A DNA stretch of 64,000 nucleotides from Hordeum vulgare subsp. vulgare (taxonomy: Eukaryota > Streptophyta > Magnoliopsida > Poales > Poaceae). The first letter of the stretch is position 1; each line of letters begins with the position of its first letter. The stretch covers positions 580,436,676-580,500,675 of the forward strand of contig NC_058519.1 in the NCBI RefSeq assembly GCF_904849725.1, read 5' to 3'. The notes under the pieces were generated by a model that saw only the letters and a list, made by a program, of their open reading frames with translations, was not told the origin of the DNA and made no database searches. This document shows positions 1 to 9,223 of this stretch, in pieces. A program made the translations under genes and the position numbers.

Positions 1-609
1 TTATTCTACATGTTTTTCTGAGCAAGTTACATCTATAGTTCATTTAATTCACAACTACAGTTATTTAGTTTTGAATTAAACCGTTTTATCATAGCATTTA
101 TGTAAATTAAGCGCAAACAACAAGTTAAACATTTTTATCATAGATGAAAGCTGCAAATTGTTAATCTATATAAAATTTTGAGTATTTTAAATATCTAAAT
201 TATTTTAATCCGATGCATCGTTATTTAGTTACTAGAATTTTAAAACAAGAGCATTTTCTGTAACTATGCAGGCACTTGTTAATTGGGAAATTTGTTCTCC
301 GAGAAAAAACATAACCTGGGCTGAAACTGGAATCAGGCCGAGATGGCACATGTGCATCATATATCAAAAACATCGCCCTGGGCACACAATAGAGGGGAGC
401 ACGTGCTGGCTTACCATGGGCTTGGCCCAGGTCGGCGGGGCTTGTGTGGCGCTAGGCCAGGAGCTGAGCCTAGCGCGGCTGGGCCTGGCCATGGCGCTAG
501 ACGCCTCGGTGCAGCGTTGAATAGCGAGTATTCCTTCCGAAGATTCGCAAGAAGCACTCTCACACGCTGCTACTTGGCGTATTCCCAGCCGCCGTCACAT
601 GTTGCGTTC
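1..609. other. Intergenic DNA, no gene recognised
   Basis: The first 260 bases are AT-rich and without structure I can name. Bases 320-530 are GC-richer and carry two short overlapping open frames (84 and 108 codons) with Ala/Gly/Arg-rich, low-information translations and no recognisable motif. I see no splice context, promoter or repeat boundary that would support a gene. Confidence 0.5.
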
Positions 610-1210
610 TCAGTGCTTTCTTTGAATTTTATTATTTTCATTTTTTTCGTATTTTTTTCGGCTTTTTAGATTATTTCTTGTATTTTTTTGGTATTTTGGT
701 TTTTCATCGGTCTTTTTTAGTTTTTTATAAAAAACAATTTTAAAAAATTTCGCAAAAAATGTATTTTCTGTTTTTTTCGTGAGAGGCATAGTTTTACCTT
801 CACGAGAGGCACGGCCGTTCCTCTCGGAAACAAAAAAAATGCATTTTTGTGAGAGACGCAAGTTTGCTTCCACGGAAGGTGCGGTTTCGCTTCCGCGACG
901 GACATGGTTTTGCCTTCGTGAGAGACACGACCGAGCTTTTAGGAAAGGGAAAAAATAATGCATTTTCTGTTTTTTATGAGAGGGTTTTTGTGAGAGGCAA
1001 AGTTTTGCCTTCGTGAGGCGCACACCTGTGCCTCTCGAAAAGGGAAATAACATTTTTTTTCACGAAAGGCATGGTTTTGTTTTCATGAGAGGCACAGTTT
1101 TGCCTTTATGAGTCGCACGGTCGTGCCTGTCGGAAAGAAAAGGAACATATTTTCGATTTTTTCCTATCGCGAGAGGAACGGTTTTTTTATCCAGTTTTTT
1201 TCGTGAAAAA
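610..1210. repeat. Degenerate GAGAGGCACGG / TTTTGCCTTC repeat tract
   Basis: A short motif reading roughly GTGAGAGGCACGGTTTTGCC is reiterated many times between stretches of T-rich DNA, for example near 780-830, 895-935, 975-1035 and 1065-1125. The copies are imperfect and irregularly spaced. Open frames on the minus strand here (up to 147 codons) are by-products of the repeat and are rich in Lys/Arg/Ser. Repeats of this look are common in Triticeae intergenic DNA; I cannot assign an element class because no terminal structure is visible. Confidence 0.6.
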
Positions 1211-1879
1211 AAGTTCATCAAAACCTATCAACATGGAATCTAGTGTTGAAGATCTCAACGCAAGAAATTCAACACTGAAAATGGTTCGAGATTTGGATGC
1301 ACGATTTACGATATAAAACATTTTAAAATAGAAATTTATATTAAAAAAACTCTCAGGTTGCGACAGATGACACGCATGCAATACATCACTTGTCGAAACC
1401 TAGGAAGACCGAAGTAATTTTTAAAAGAAATATTTCTTAATTAATGATTTTAGATGAAATCTGTTTGTTTACATGAGTTAACGGGTCCGCTAGTCGGCCC
1501 GTTTTGGAGGTCACGCGAAAACCAGTACAAGGGCCGAAGAGGCTTGCGCATAATTTTTGGACCTGACCCATAAAAGAAAACAGTTGTTTTTCTCTATTGA
1601 TGAGTTTTAGACCGAGTACTCAGGCAAATCCTATTTAACGTTGTCGGCGCTCGTTAGAAGTGCATTTTTTTTAACCGTCGCCTGCAGCTCTCGGTCGTGA
1701 GCCGGACCAGCGAGAGGTGGGGAGGGTGTTCCGGTTTGTGAACGTTCCAGACTTTTCCTAGATGGTTTTTTCATTTTGGTTTTTTCAAGACTGGTTTTTC
1801 TTTGGTTTATCTTTTTTCATTTTTATCTATTTTCTTTTATTTTTATTACTTTTTCATTTTTATTTTAGTTTATATATAA
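1211..1879. other. Intergenic DNA, no gene recognised
   Basis: Mixed AT-rich sequence with a GC-richer patch at 1480-1730. No frame, RNA gene or terminal repeat could be supported. A GAGTACTC octamer at 1614 recurs at 2552, but it is its own reverse complement and no target-site duplication accompanies it. Confidence 0.4.
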
Positions 1880-2460
1880 TTTTTAATATTTTCGAAAAAA
1901 ACGCAGCCATTTTTTGATTAACTTTTTTTCAAACGAACAAATATTTTTCCTAATCAATGAACCCTTTTCAAATTTTATAATTTTATAATTAAAATTTGGT
2001 GAACTTTTTCGAATATCGATGAACTTTTTTCAAATTTTGATGAACTTTTTTATATTTGATGAACTTTTTTTGAAATGGATGATTTTTTTTTCAAAAATGA
2101 TAAACTTTTTTAAGTTTGTGAACTATTTTTTCAGTTGAACGAACTTTTTAGAAACTTTTTTCAAATTCATGAACTAATTTTCAAATTCCATGAATTCTTT
2201 AAAAATTTGTGAACTTTTTTTAGATCAGTGAATTTTTCGAAATTCGTGAATTTTTTTTTTCAGTTCAACGAACTTTTTAGAAACTTTTTTCAAATTCATG
2301 AACAAATCTTCAAATTCCATGAACTTTTTAAAAAATGTAATCATTTTTCAGATCATAGTGGATTGTTCAAATTCGTGAACTTTTTGTTTCAAAATTTGTG
2401 AACCATTTTTCGCTTGTATGAACCTTTTATGTTTACATATTTTTTGTAATTTTTATGAAC
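1880..2460. repeat. T-rich array of degenerate TGAACTTTTTTCAAATT units
   Basis: About 580 bases built from variants of TGAACTTTTTTCAAATTCA, spaced some 20-35 bases apart, with TGAAC or GAAC alternating with runs of six to nine T. Copies are easy to see at 2010-2060, 2110-2170 and 2215-2300; a longer unit (CAGTTSAACGAACTTTTTAG and following) occurs at 2135 and again at 2260. The tract is probably the interior of an old transposon, class unknown. Confidence 0.6.
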
Positions 2461-3032
2461 AATTCGGTCCTGAAACTTGGCCGGCCCATTATGCAGGGCG
2501 TGTGGGCGCTGGTTCTCCTAGCCGGCGTTTAAGGCGCTGACTAGGAGCTCCCGAGTACTCATACACGTGTCGATTAGTGAATGGAGCTAAAAAAAGGGCC
2601 TGCAGCAAATTAAAAAACGGACGTTTGTTGATTAGTCACTACCAATAAAGGTGCTGAAAGATGTGAAAAATGCATAGGGAAACGGAGTCCCTGATGAAGC
2701 CGCCCCATGGTCGTGGTATACATCAATACATGCAAACGTTGCCGGACGGCCGCTAAACCTGTGTGACATCGCACGCACGACATGCCAAAACTAAACTCGG
2801 ATCATGCAAAACTTATGAATGCTCTCTGCAGCACGCGGTTTCCTGCCGAAAAGGTCCCAACCGGAAACAAAGACGGTACTCTAGCCAACAGTTTCCCTTC
2901 ACTAAATCTTTCAATGTGCACGTGCCCCGACGACACCCTCTAATCCTGCTCGCGTTTGGCGGGCGGAGAGAGAGAGGTGTCACAGTGACCCCCTACCACA
3001 TTGATGGACACTGCGAGCCGTGAGGCCGTGAC
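2461..3032. other. Upstream region of the RING-H2 gene
   Basis: GC content rises from about 2680 onward, the usual picture upstream of a grass gene. I see no strong TATA box; the weak candidate GATAAAAC near 3182 lies about 170 bases before the chosen ATG. Open frames on either strand here have no recognisable product. Confidence 0.35.
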
Positions 3033-3356
3033 ATGAGAGCCGGTCAGCCCGCGACGACGTTGCCCACACGAAATTCTCGAGCGCGCGACAGCCACGCCGC
3101 AACGGCACGCCTTTTCCCCCCGACCTTCTCCTGCACCCGGTCGACACACACGCGCACGACGCGAGCGCACCTCGCCAGGCACGATAAAACAAGACGCTTT
3201 TCCTCTTCGGTTCTCAGCCTAGATGCGCCGCTGGTGTGCCCACTCGCGTCTTGCCTTGTGAAGCCGAAACGCGCACGCGCGCACGGCGTCCACTCGCGTT
3301 TTGCTGCTGCCGCCTTTTGCGCTCCGGCGGCAGCGAAGTGCTCTCGCCTGCCGGCG

Positions 3357-3878
3357 ATGACCTTCCCGCTGGTGTGCTACTGCAACGCGGTGCCCCGGCC
3401 CATCGCCGCCGTGTTCCAGTTCTTCCACGCCACCGCGCTGGCTTTCGTGCTCATACTCTGCCTCCTGGGCCTCTACGAGTTCCCCTACACCCCCGAGGAG
3501 CACGCGGTGCTCATCAACGGCCACCGCCGCCGCCCCAACCGGGACGGCACGCTTCCGGAGACGGTGAAGCAGCGGCTGCCCCCCGTCGAGCTGGTCGTGC
3601 ACCTGGCGGAGCGGTCGCGATCGTCGACGTCGAAGAGGGCGGCGCCGGCGGGTCGCTACACCGACGGGGGCGACGCGAGTACGTGCAGGGTGTGCCTGGA
3701 GCGTCTGGAGCTGACGGACGAGGTGCGGCCGCTGGGCAACTGCGCCCACGCCTTCCACAGAGGCTGCATCGACCGGTGGATCGACGTCGGCGAGGTGACG
3801 TGCCCGCTGTGCCGGTCCAACCTGCTGCCTCGCCAGCGCGGGGGGCTGCTTGCCAATGCCAGGGCCCGGTTCAGCTAG
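3357..3878 (+). CDS. Small membrane-anchored RING-H2 finger protein (probable E3 ubiquitin ligase)
   Basis: The 173-residue product has a hydrophobic segment at about residues 16-40, a basic/proline-rich linker, and a complete C-terminal RING-H2 domain: C110-x2-C113-x15-C129-x-H131-x2-H134-x2-C137-x11-C149-x2-C152, with the usual Trp (W141) after the fourth ligand pair and CPLCR at the end. Proteins of this layout (ATL, RHA and BRH1-like) bind an E2 enzyme through the RING and promote ubiquitin transfer at membranes; which group this one belongs to is not clear. The ATG at 3357 is preferred because the hydrophobic anchor follows it directly. The frame is open without a stop back to 3033, but that extension is low-complexity and Arg/Thr/Ala-rich, more like a GC-rich 5' leader. 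The gene appears intronless and intact. AATAAA at 4098-4103 could end the transcript. It is the only convincing host gene here. Confidence 0.85.
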   Translation: MTFPLVCYCNAVPRPIAAVFQFFHATALAFVLILCLLGLYEFPYTPEEHAVLINGHRRRPNRDGTLPETVKQRLPPVELVVHLAERSRSSTSKRAAPAGRYTDGGDASTCRVCLERLELTDEVRPLGNCAHAFHRGCIDRWIDVGEVTCPLCRSNLLPRQRGGLLANARARFS

Positions 3879-3889
3879 TTCGTGGAGGG

Positions 3890-4113
3890 GCCGCTTTGTC
3901 ATTTCAGGCGCCGATGGTACGTACACTGGATGGGTGCAGCAGGCCAACCGCGGGCTGTTCGCGATCAGGACGACTAACCACCCAGCAGTACCTGTGCTAA
4001 TCAATGGGCACACAGGGAAATATTGGCCAGCTCCTGTTGAGAAAATATATGGAGCAGTACCGTCCGTGTTTAGGGAAGAGATCGAACCAGTGATCACAAT
4101 AAAGAATGGGTGA
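3890..4113 (+). other. Open frame behind the RING-H2 gene, product not recognised
   Basis: A frame open from before 3850 to a stop at 4111-4113 reads, from about 3908, like ordinary protein rather than random sequence, with motifs such as GTYTGWVQQ, LINGHTGKYW and ending ITIKNG. A pyrimidine-rich stretch ending in CAG at about 3896-3906 resembles a 3' splice site just before the protein-like part. It overlaps the presumed 3' UTR of the RING gene in another frame. It could be an exon captured by a transposon, the tail of an alternative transcript, or chance; I do not recognise the family. Confidence 0.3.
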
Positions 4114-4779
4114 TTGAGAATTCGAGATGGGCTGGCAATGTGTCCTGCATCCGTCTGGTCGTGTGCACTGTTGTGTCTTCTCGAATTGTTGGGTACAAAG
4201 GTGCACCCGTGCTGACATGTTGTTATCGATGATTAATTTCTTTCTCGTTGAATCGATGTGTAACTAATCATCGTTACCTTCCCACAAGAAAAGAGACAAT
4301 CGTCATTATTATTATAGATATGTCTCGGTTCCATCTAGATGTGACATAATATGATATATAAGCATCATCTCGAGAACAACTAACAAGTCCACCCCCTCAT
4401 CCTTGTTTGTTCATTTGTTTTCCTTTTTCTACACCCAACATAAACCAAAGAAGAAATTCGATTGTGAGCAATCTTTTTTGTTTGATTTGAAATATTTCAA
4501 TATTTTTAAGCGTTGTTTTATAAATAAGATGAAATCTTCTAAATCACTAACCTTCCTAGGGATGGAGCTTCCACAACCGATTGCGCAATCGATTTTGGAC
4601 ATGTTATTTTGGTTTTGACCAGGTTAAGACAATGGTGAGCCAGATGGCCGGTGGGCCTTTTGGCCAACCATGAAAGTTGTGGTCCTCTCTGCTCACGATG
4701 ACACGTGAGCTGAATATTGTACATTTTGTGAGAAAAAAGACTCGGTATCACGACTATTTGGAGGCGTTTGCAGAAGGGG
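4114..4779. other. Intergenic DNA, no gene recognised
   Basis: AT-rich sequence following the possible poly(A) signal AATAAA at 4098. Short frames on both strands show no motif. No terminal inverted repeat or LTR boundary was found. Confidence 0.4.
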
Positions 4780-5440
4780 GGGGGTGATCTGCGCCGGCGC
4801 GCCGGTCCAGATTTTCGGCCGGCCGCGCGCGGACCGCAGGATCCATCAACCCCGCGTCGTCTGGATCCGCATGCAATATTTTCCTTCCTATGCAGCAATT
4901 CTTTTCACGGTTGCAACAAAATACAAAATTTGTAGCAAAAAAATAATAATCTACGTGATCGTAGGAAAGAAACGAAGCTGATGGTACGTGGTAGCAAAAG
5001 TCAAACGCCGGTTGTAACAAAAATTTACGTGACGTGTATGTAACTTTTTAATGAACGGTTGCAGCAAAACATGATGCCGGTTGTAGCAAAAATTAACACG
5101 GTTGTAGCAAAAAGTAAAAAACATCGATTGTAACAAAAAATCCGACGAACTAGAGTTGCAACCAAACGTATATGCAGCTTTTTTACTGAGACAAAATATA
5201 ATAAAAAAACGCTTGCATCAAAAATGACGCAGGTTGCAACATATTTAGACGAAAAATGTTGCATTCATTGACCGGAGAAGCGCGCGGATGGCAAAAATGT
5301 TGCAAGGGCCCGCGCCCGCCAGGGGACGACCGGCGCGCGGGTGGGAAACGATTGCCTTTGCAAAATACATGTCATGCAGGGTAAGCCATGGACCACGGCG
5401 ACGAGTGCGACGGCCTAGGGGCCAGTCCGAACAAAGGCCA
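4780..5440. repeat. Repeat with GTTGCAACAAAA / GTTGTAGCAAAAA units between GC-rich ends
   Basis: Bases 4905-5250 repeat a motif of the form GTTG(C/T)A(A/G)CAAAA about ten times at 25-45 base spacing. The tract is flanked by GC-rich segments with GCGCGC-type sequence (4790-4860 on the left, 5275-5345 on the right). This suggests one transposable unit with GC-rich ends and an AT-rich middle, but I cannot align clean terminal inverted repeats or a target duplication. The small minus-strand frames here are translations of the repeat. Confidence 0.5.
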
Positions 5441-5451
5441 TCCATGTGCAT

Positions 5452-6829
5452 TTTTTTTATAAAGAGCTTTTATTACTTAAACGGTTTTAAGCATTACATC
5501 CGGACTCTGCATAGATAAGATGCACACAGCCACAGACCAAAAATACGAAAAATAAAACAACAAAACGTAATACAATTGTGTAGCGTAAATCATCGTCACC
5601 TACGGAGGACCTATCTGGAGACCTCGCTGCCATCCATGTGGGATAAAAATATCTCTCGCCACCTTCTCGATTCGCAAAGAAGCCTTCGTAAAAAGGTCCC
5701 AAAACTCCGTGCGTTGTAAGGTAGACCACGAACGGAGAATACGTGTGCATCGGAAGAGAACGTGCAAACAAGAAAAAAAATATCATTAAAAACCTTGTCA
5801 TTTCTACTCAGTCATAGCGACCATAAAACGACAAGCGCTCCTACCCTTAAAATGGTTCTAAACTTATTATCTATCCCAAATAACGAGTTACCAAAAACAT
5901 TGGCAACTGAAGTGGGTGGATACAAGTTGAAAGCCATTTGGATAGCTCACCAAATAGACCGTGCGAACTAGCAATCAAAGAATAAGTATTTTATTGTCTC
6001 TTTTGAGAACAAAATACACACTTCATGCTTCCATGCCAGTTCCGTTTGACGAGGTTATCTTTAGTTAAAATGACACTGCGAAAGTACTACATGAATATCT
6101 TTAGTTTGAGTGGAACCTTCATTCGCCATACTTTTTTGTTATTATCGAATGGTACACCGGACTATACCATCGCTCTATATATGGAATCCACTGAGAATTT
6201 CCCATTCTCACATAGATTCTAACGAAACTCAACAGTACCTTGTGACAGCTGAACCGATGCCATGTGTCCCAACAAGGCATTCCAAGATTGTAGTCTCGTA
6301 CCAATTAAGTCCCGTGTGAATGCCACATCTGATGGCGAATCTTGCATAACAGAAGAAAGTGTAGCACCTTTGTGTCGCACAATATTGTATAGAGACGAAT
6401 ATTGTTCTCGAAGGGTGGTATTCCCTAACCACTTGTCCTCCCAGAATATAGTTTCTGATCCATCCTTAATCTTAAATACCCCAAAGCGAAAGAAATGTTT
6501 CTTAGTCGTCATTAGGCCAGCCCAAAAATGTGAGTCACCACGTTTTTATAGGACCAGTTGTAACGGTTTTGTGCCAATATATTTTCATTTAAGGAGTGTC
6601 TGCCAGACACCGTCCTGCGTAAGTAACTTGAAAAGCCACTTCCCAAGAGGGTTGAGTTCTTAACCTGTAGGTCATGGATACCCAGTCCTCCCTGGTCTTT
6701 TGGTCGACAGATGACATTCCATTTAGCCAGTCGATATTTCTTTTTCTCACTATCCCCTTGACAAAAGAATTTCGATCGGAGATAATCTAATCTTTGTAAG
6801 ACTCCTTTGGGTAGCTGGAAGAAAGATAT
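5452..6829 (-). pseudogene. LINE segment 1: 3' end and C-terminal part of the reverse transcriptase ORF (broken)
   Basis: This is the 3' end of a minus-strand non-LTR retrotransposon. The plus strand shows the complement of a short A-tail (TTTTTTTT at about 5450-5458) preceded, in transcript order, by a TAATAAAAG-type end. Translation at 6219-6512 (minus) gives the region typical of plant LINEs after the RT domain, including WEDKWLGNTTLREQY and SLYNIVRHKG, which belong to the C-terminal zf-RVT region. Stops and frameshifts break the rest. The segment ends at the GATAT target duplication (6825-6829) of the Gypsy insertion; the same LINE resumes at 19591. The left junction of the LINE with older DNA lies near 5450 and no clear TSD was found. 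Confidence 0.8.
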
Positions 6830-7362
6830 TGATGGGGTTATAGTCCCAGGGTAGGGTCATAGGCCTGCCCTATAGGTCCTACCCAAGGACTACACTTCAT
6901 AGAGGACGGGGCCCTTAGACAGTTTCGACTGAACTAAGGACTCCACCATCATCCAGTCGGTGACGAGCACTCGGAGGATATTTAACGTACCGACTGGATT
7001 CCACTCTGTACATCGTAACCTCCCAGGAGGGCAACGGTCATACGTTTTCATACACCATTATTAACATTTAAGGCTTACGTTACCTGTAACATAGGCATTT
7101 ATTCACCACTATTCCACCCCTGTCCACCGGGCCATTATGAAGGGTAGCGCACTCTATATAAGCCGCCCTTCCCCACTGGTGCAGGGGTTGGCATTTACTG
7201 TAATCCTATATTCCACTCGACACTAAGCTCCCAAGAGCACTGAGACATAAGGCTTTTACCTCCACCGTAGAGGGGCCTGAACTCATACATCCTCGCCGTA
7301 GCCAAGGCTCTGCCCATCCTTTCGTACCCCACACATCTACTGTCAGACTTATACCCACGACA
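6830..7362 (+). repeat. 5' LTR of the Tat-lineage Gypsy element
   Basis: Begins TGATGGGGTTATAG and ends ACCCACGACA. It contains a TATA box (CTATATAAG at about 7154-7162) downstream of a GC-poor U3, so transcription would start near 7190. It matches the 3' LTR over its full 533 bases with 12 substitutions and no indels. Confidence 0.95.
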
Positions 7363-7364
7363 GT

Positions 7365-7382
7365 TGGCGCCCACCGTGGGGC
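7365..7382 (+). promoter_or_regulatory. Primer binding site of the Tat element
   Basis: TGGCGCCCACCGTGGGGC lies two bases after the LTR end, the expected place for a tRNA-primed first-strand start; it begins with TGG, the complement of a tRNA CCA end. I did not assign the tRNA species. Confidence 0.8.
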
Positions 7383-7429
7383 AGGCGTCTAAGCGACTTC
7401 CGGCGAGTTTGCGATTTCATCTTTTCATC

Positions 7430-9223
7430 ATGTCGTCCGATGGAGATCTGTGCATGGGTCACGAGATCCTCTTTGGCACACTCTCCTTCATCGTCGACGA
7501 TTCAGCATGGCTTCGGGACGCGCCCCTCGACGTCGAGGCGCTCCCCAGTCGCGGGGCTACGCACTTCAGTGCCGGTTCCCGCGGCGTCCTTCTTCTCCAG
7601 CCATCGGCCCCGGTGTCGATCCTCGCCCCTGTCACGCGCCGCAACAAGCGATCCCGTCGCCCCCGGCTCCAGCGTTGGGTGCGACACGCCCAGGAGCGAC
7701 AGAGCGCGTCCTCTCAAGTGGCGGTGCTCGAATCGGTTGTGGTCGCGCCGCCTTCCTAGTGCTTGGACTCAGTTCCGACTGAGCTACCTTCTGAGTACCT
7801 GGGTCGCGGGCCTACAGCCGAAGTTCTCATGGCCGATTCCCATGAAAGTCCCCTCTGGACTGGTCGGAACGAGCATGAGGTCGGAGAATCATCCAGTGCA
7901 CGTCGTCAACACCGTCGTTCTGCTAGTCGACGCACTCGCCAGAGCGATGTCGAGGTGTTCCGCACACCCATCCTCAACCTGGCTGCGGCTGCCAGGATAC
8001 CCGATTCTCTCCAGCCGACTGATTCGGAGGCTGGCAGAGGGATCGAGCAGATCCGTGCCCTGTTGCATATGGCGCAGCAGCAAAATTCGGCGGTCTCCCA
8101 GTCGCACAACAGGATCCACAACAGTTCTGTTCATGCGAACACGCATCGGTCGGTTTTCAGCCCCGACTCTTAAAAATGACGCAGAGGGGGCAACCGTTCC
8201 AGGAATCCCGAAGATCGTCGCCGTTCACGCACCCCTCCGCGGGGTGGGCCTTACGGACCGCGTCATCACGATGATCGTCGTTCAGTCGGCGACGCGCATG
8301 ATCCAAGGCTCGACGCAAGAGGGTACATCGCCCAGAAGAAGGTTGACAGGAGTCGAGCCCACCATGATGGTCACGATAGAGACCGTCCGAGTGGAAGCAG
8401 GACCGTCGTCTCTGGCCCCAAGTGCTTCAGTCGGGCCATCCGTTCAGCTGACATCGCTCCCAACTTCCGATTGGCGACGGGAATCAGCAAGTTCACAGGA
8501 GAGTCCAAGCCAGAAACGTGGTTGGACGACTACAGAGTGGTGGTCCAGATCGGTGGCGGAGATGACCAGGTCGCCATGAAACATCTCCCCCTGATGCTCG
8601 ACGGCTCGGCGCGAGCTTGGCTGAACCAGTTGGCTCCATCAAGCATCTACAGTTGGGTAGATCTGTCCCGAGTCTTCATTAGGACCTTCGAGGGCACGTG
8701 CAAATGCCCTGCTGGTCTCGTGGAGCTCCAGCACTGCGTCCAGAAGCAGAACGAGCCCCTGCGCGATTTCATCCAGCACTTGACGACCCCCTACCACACG
8801 GTGGAGAACGTCACAGAGCACCAAGCAGTCTGCGCCTCCAAGGCAGGCGTGCGGTACAGAGATCTGTACCTGAAGTTCGGTCGGAGAGGCGACATCTCTA
8901 TGAGCAAGATGATGGAGATAGCCGCACGCTATGCAAATGGCGAAGAGGAGGACCGCATACGTAGCGGCAAGCATAAGACAGTCGCCGATGGAGATGGAAA
9001 CAGCAGTCGGAAGCAGAAGCAGAAGGCTCAATCCACTCTGCAGGCAGAGGCAGATGCTGTTACAAACGCCAAATTCAAAGGCAAGGGGAAAACTCAGTTC
9101 ACCCCAAGAAGAAACAGTTCGGGAATTCCATCCTGGATCAGCCATGTCCAATCCACACGAAGATGGACGAAGAAGGCAACGCCATATTCCCGAAGCATAC
9201 CACTAGACAGTGTCGCCTCCTGA
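7430..9223 (+). pseudogene. gag of the Tat element (broken)
   Basis: The frame starts at the ATG at 7430 and runs to about 9100-9223. It forms the capsid precursor. The N-terminal part is Arg/Ser-rich; the capsid core is recognisable around 8470-8960 (motifs SKFTGESKPETWL, PLMLDGSARAWL, LVELQHCVQKQNE), typical of plant Gypsy gag, followed by a basic, Lys/Gln-rich tail in place of a clear zinc knuckle. In-frame stops occur at 7757, 8171 and 8177 although the same frame continues behind each. Near 9100 the coding signal moves to another frame, so a small indel separates gag from the protease segment. Confidence 0.85.

Noticed and set aside
266..669. Two overlapping ORFs of 84 and 108 codons as genes
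   Set aside because: Low-information composition, no homology I recognise, no gene context.
1614..2559. GAGTACTC at both ends as terminal inverted repeats of a Mutator-like element
   Set aside because: The octamer is its own reverse complement, the similarity does not extend convincingly, and no 9-bp target duplication flanks it.
3219..4097. 292-codon minus-strand ORF opposite the RING-H2 gene
   Set aside because: It is the shadow of GC-rich coding sequence; its translation is Arg/Gly/His-rich without motifs.
5440..5460. Target-site duplication of the split LINE
   Set aside because: Sequence next to the A-tail at 5452 (CCATCCATGTGCA) has no convincing match at the 5' side near 53455; the 5' end itself is uncertain.
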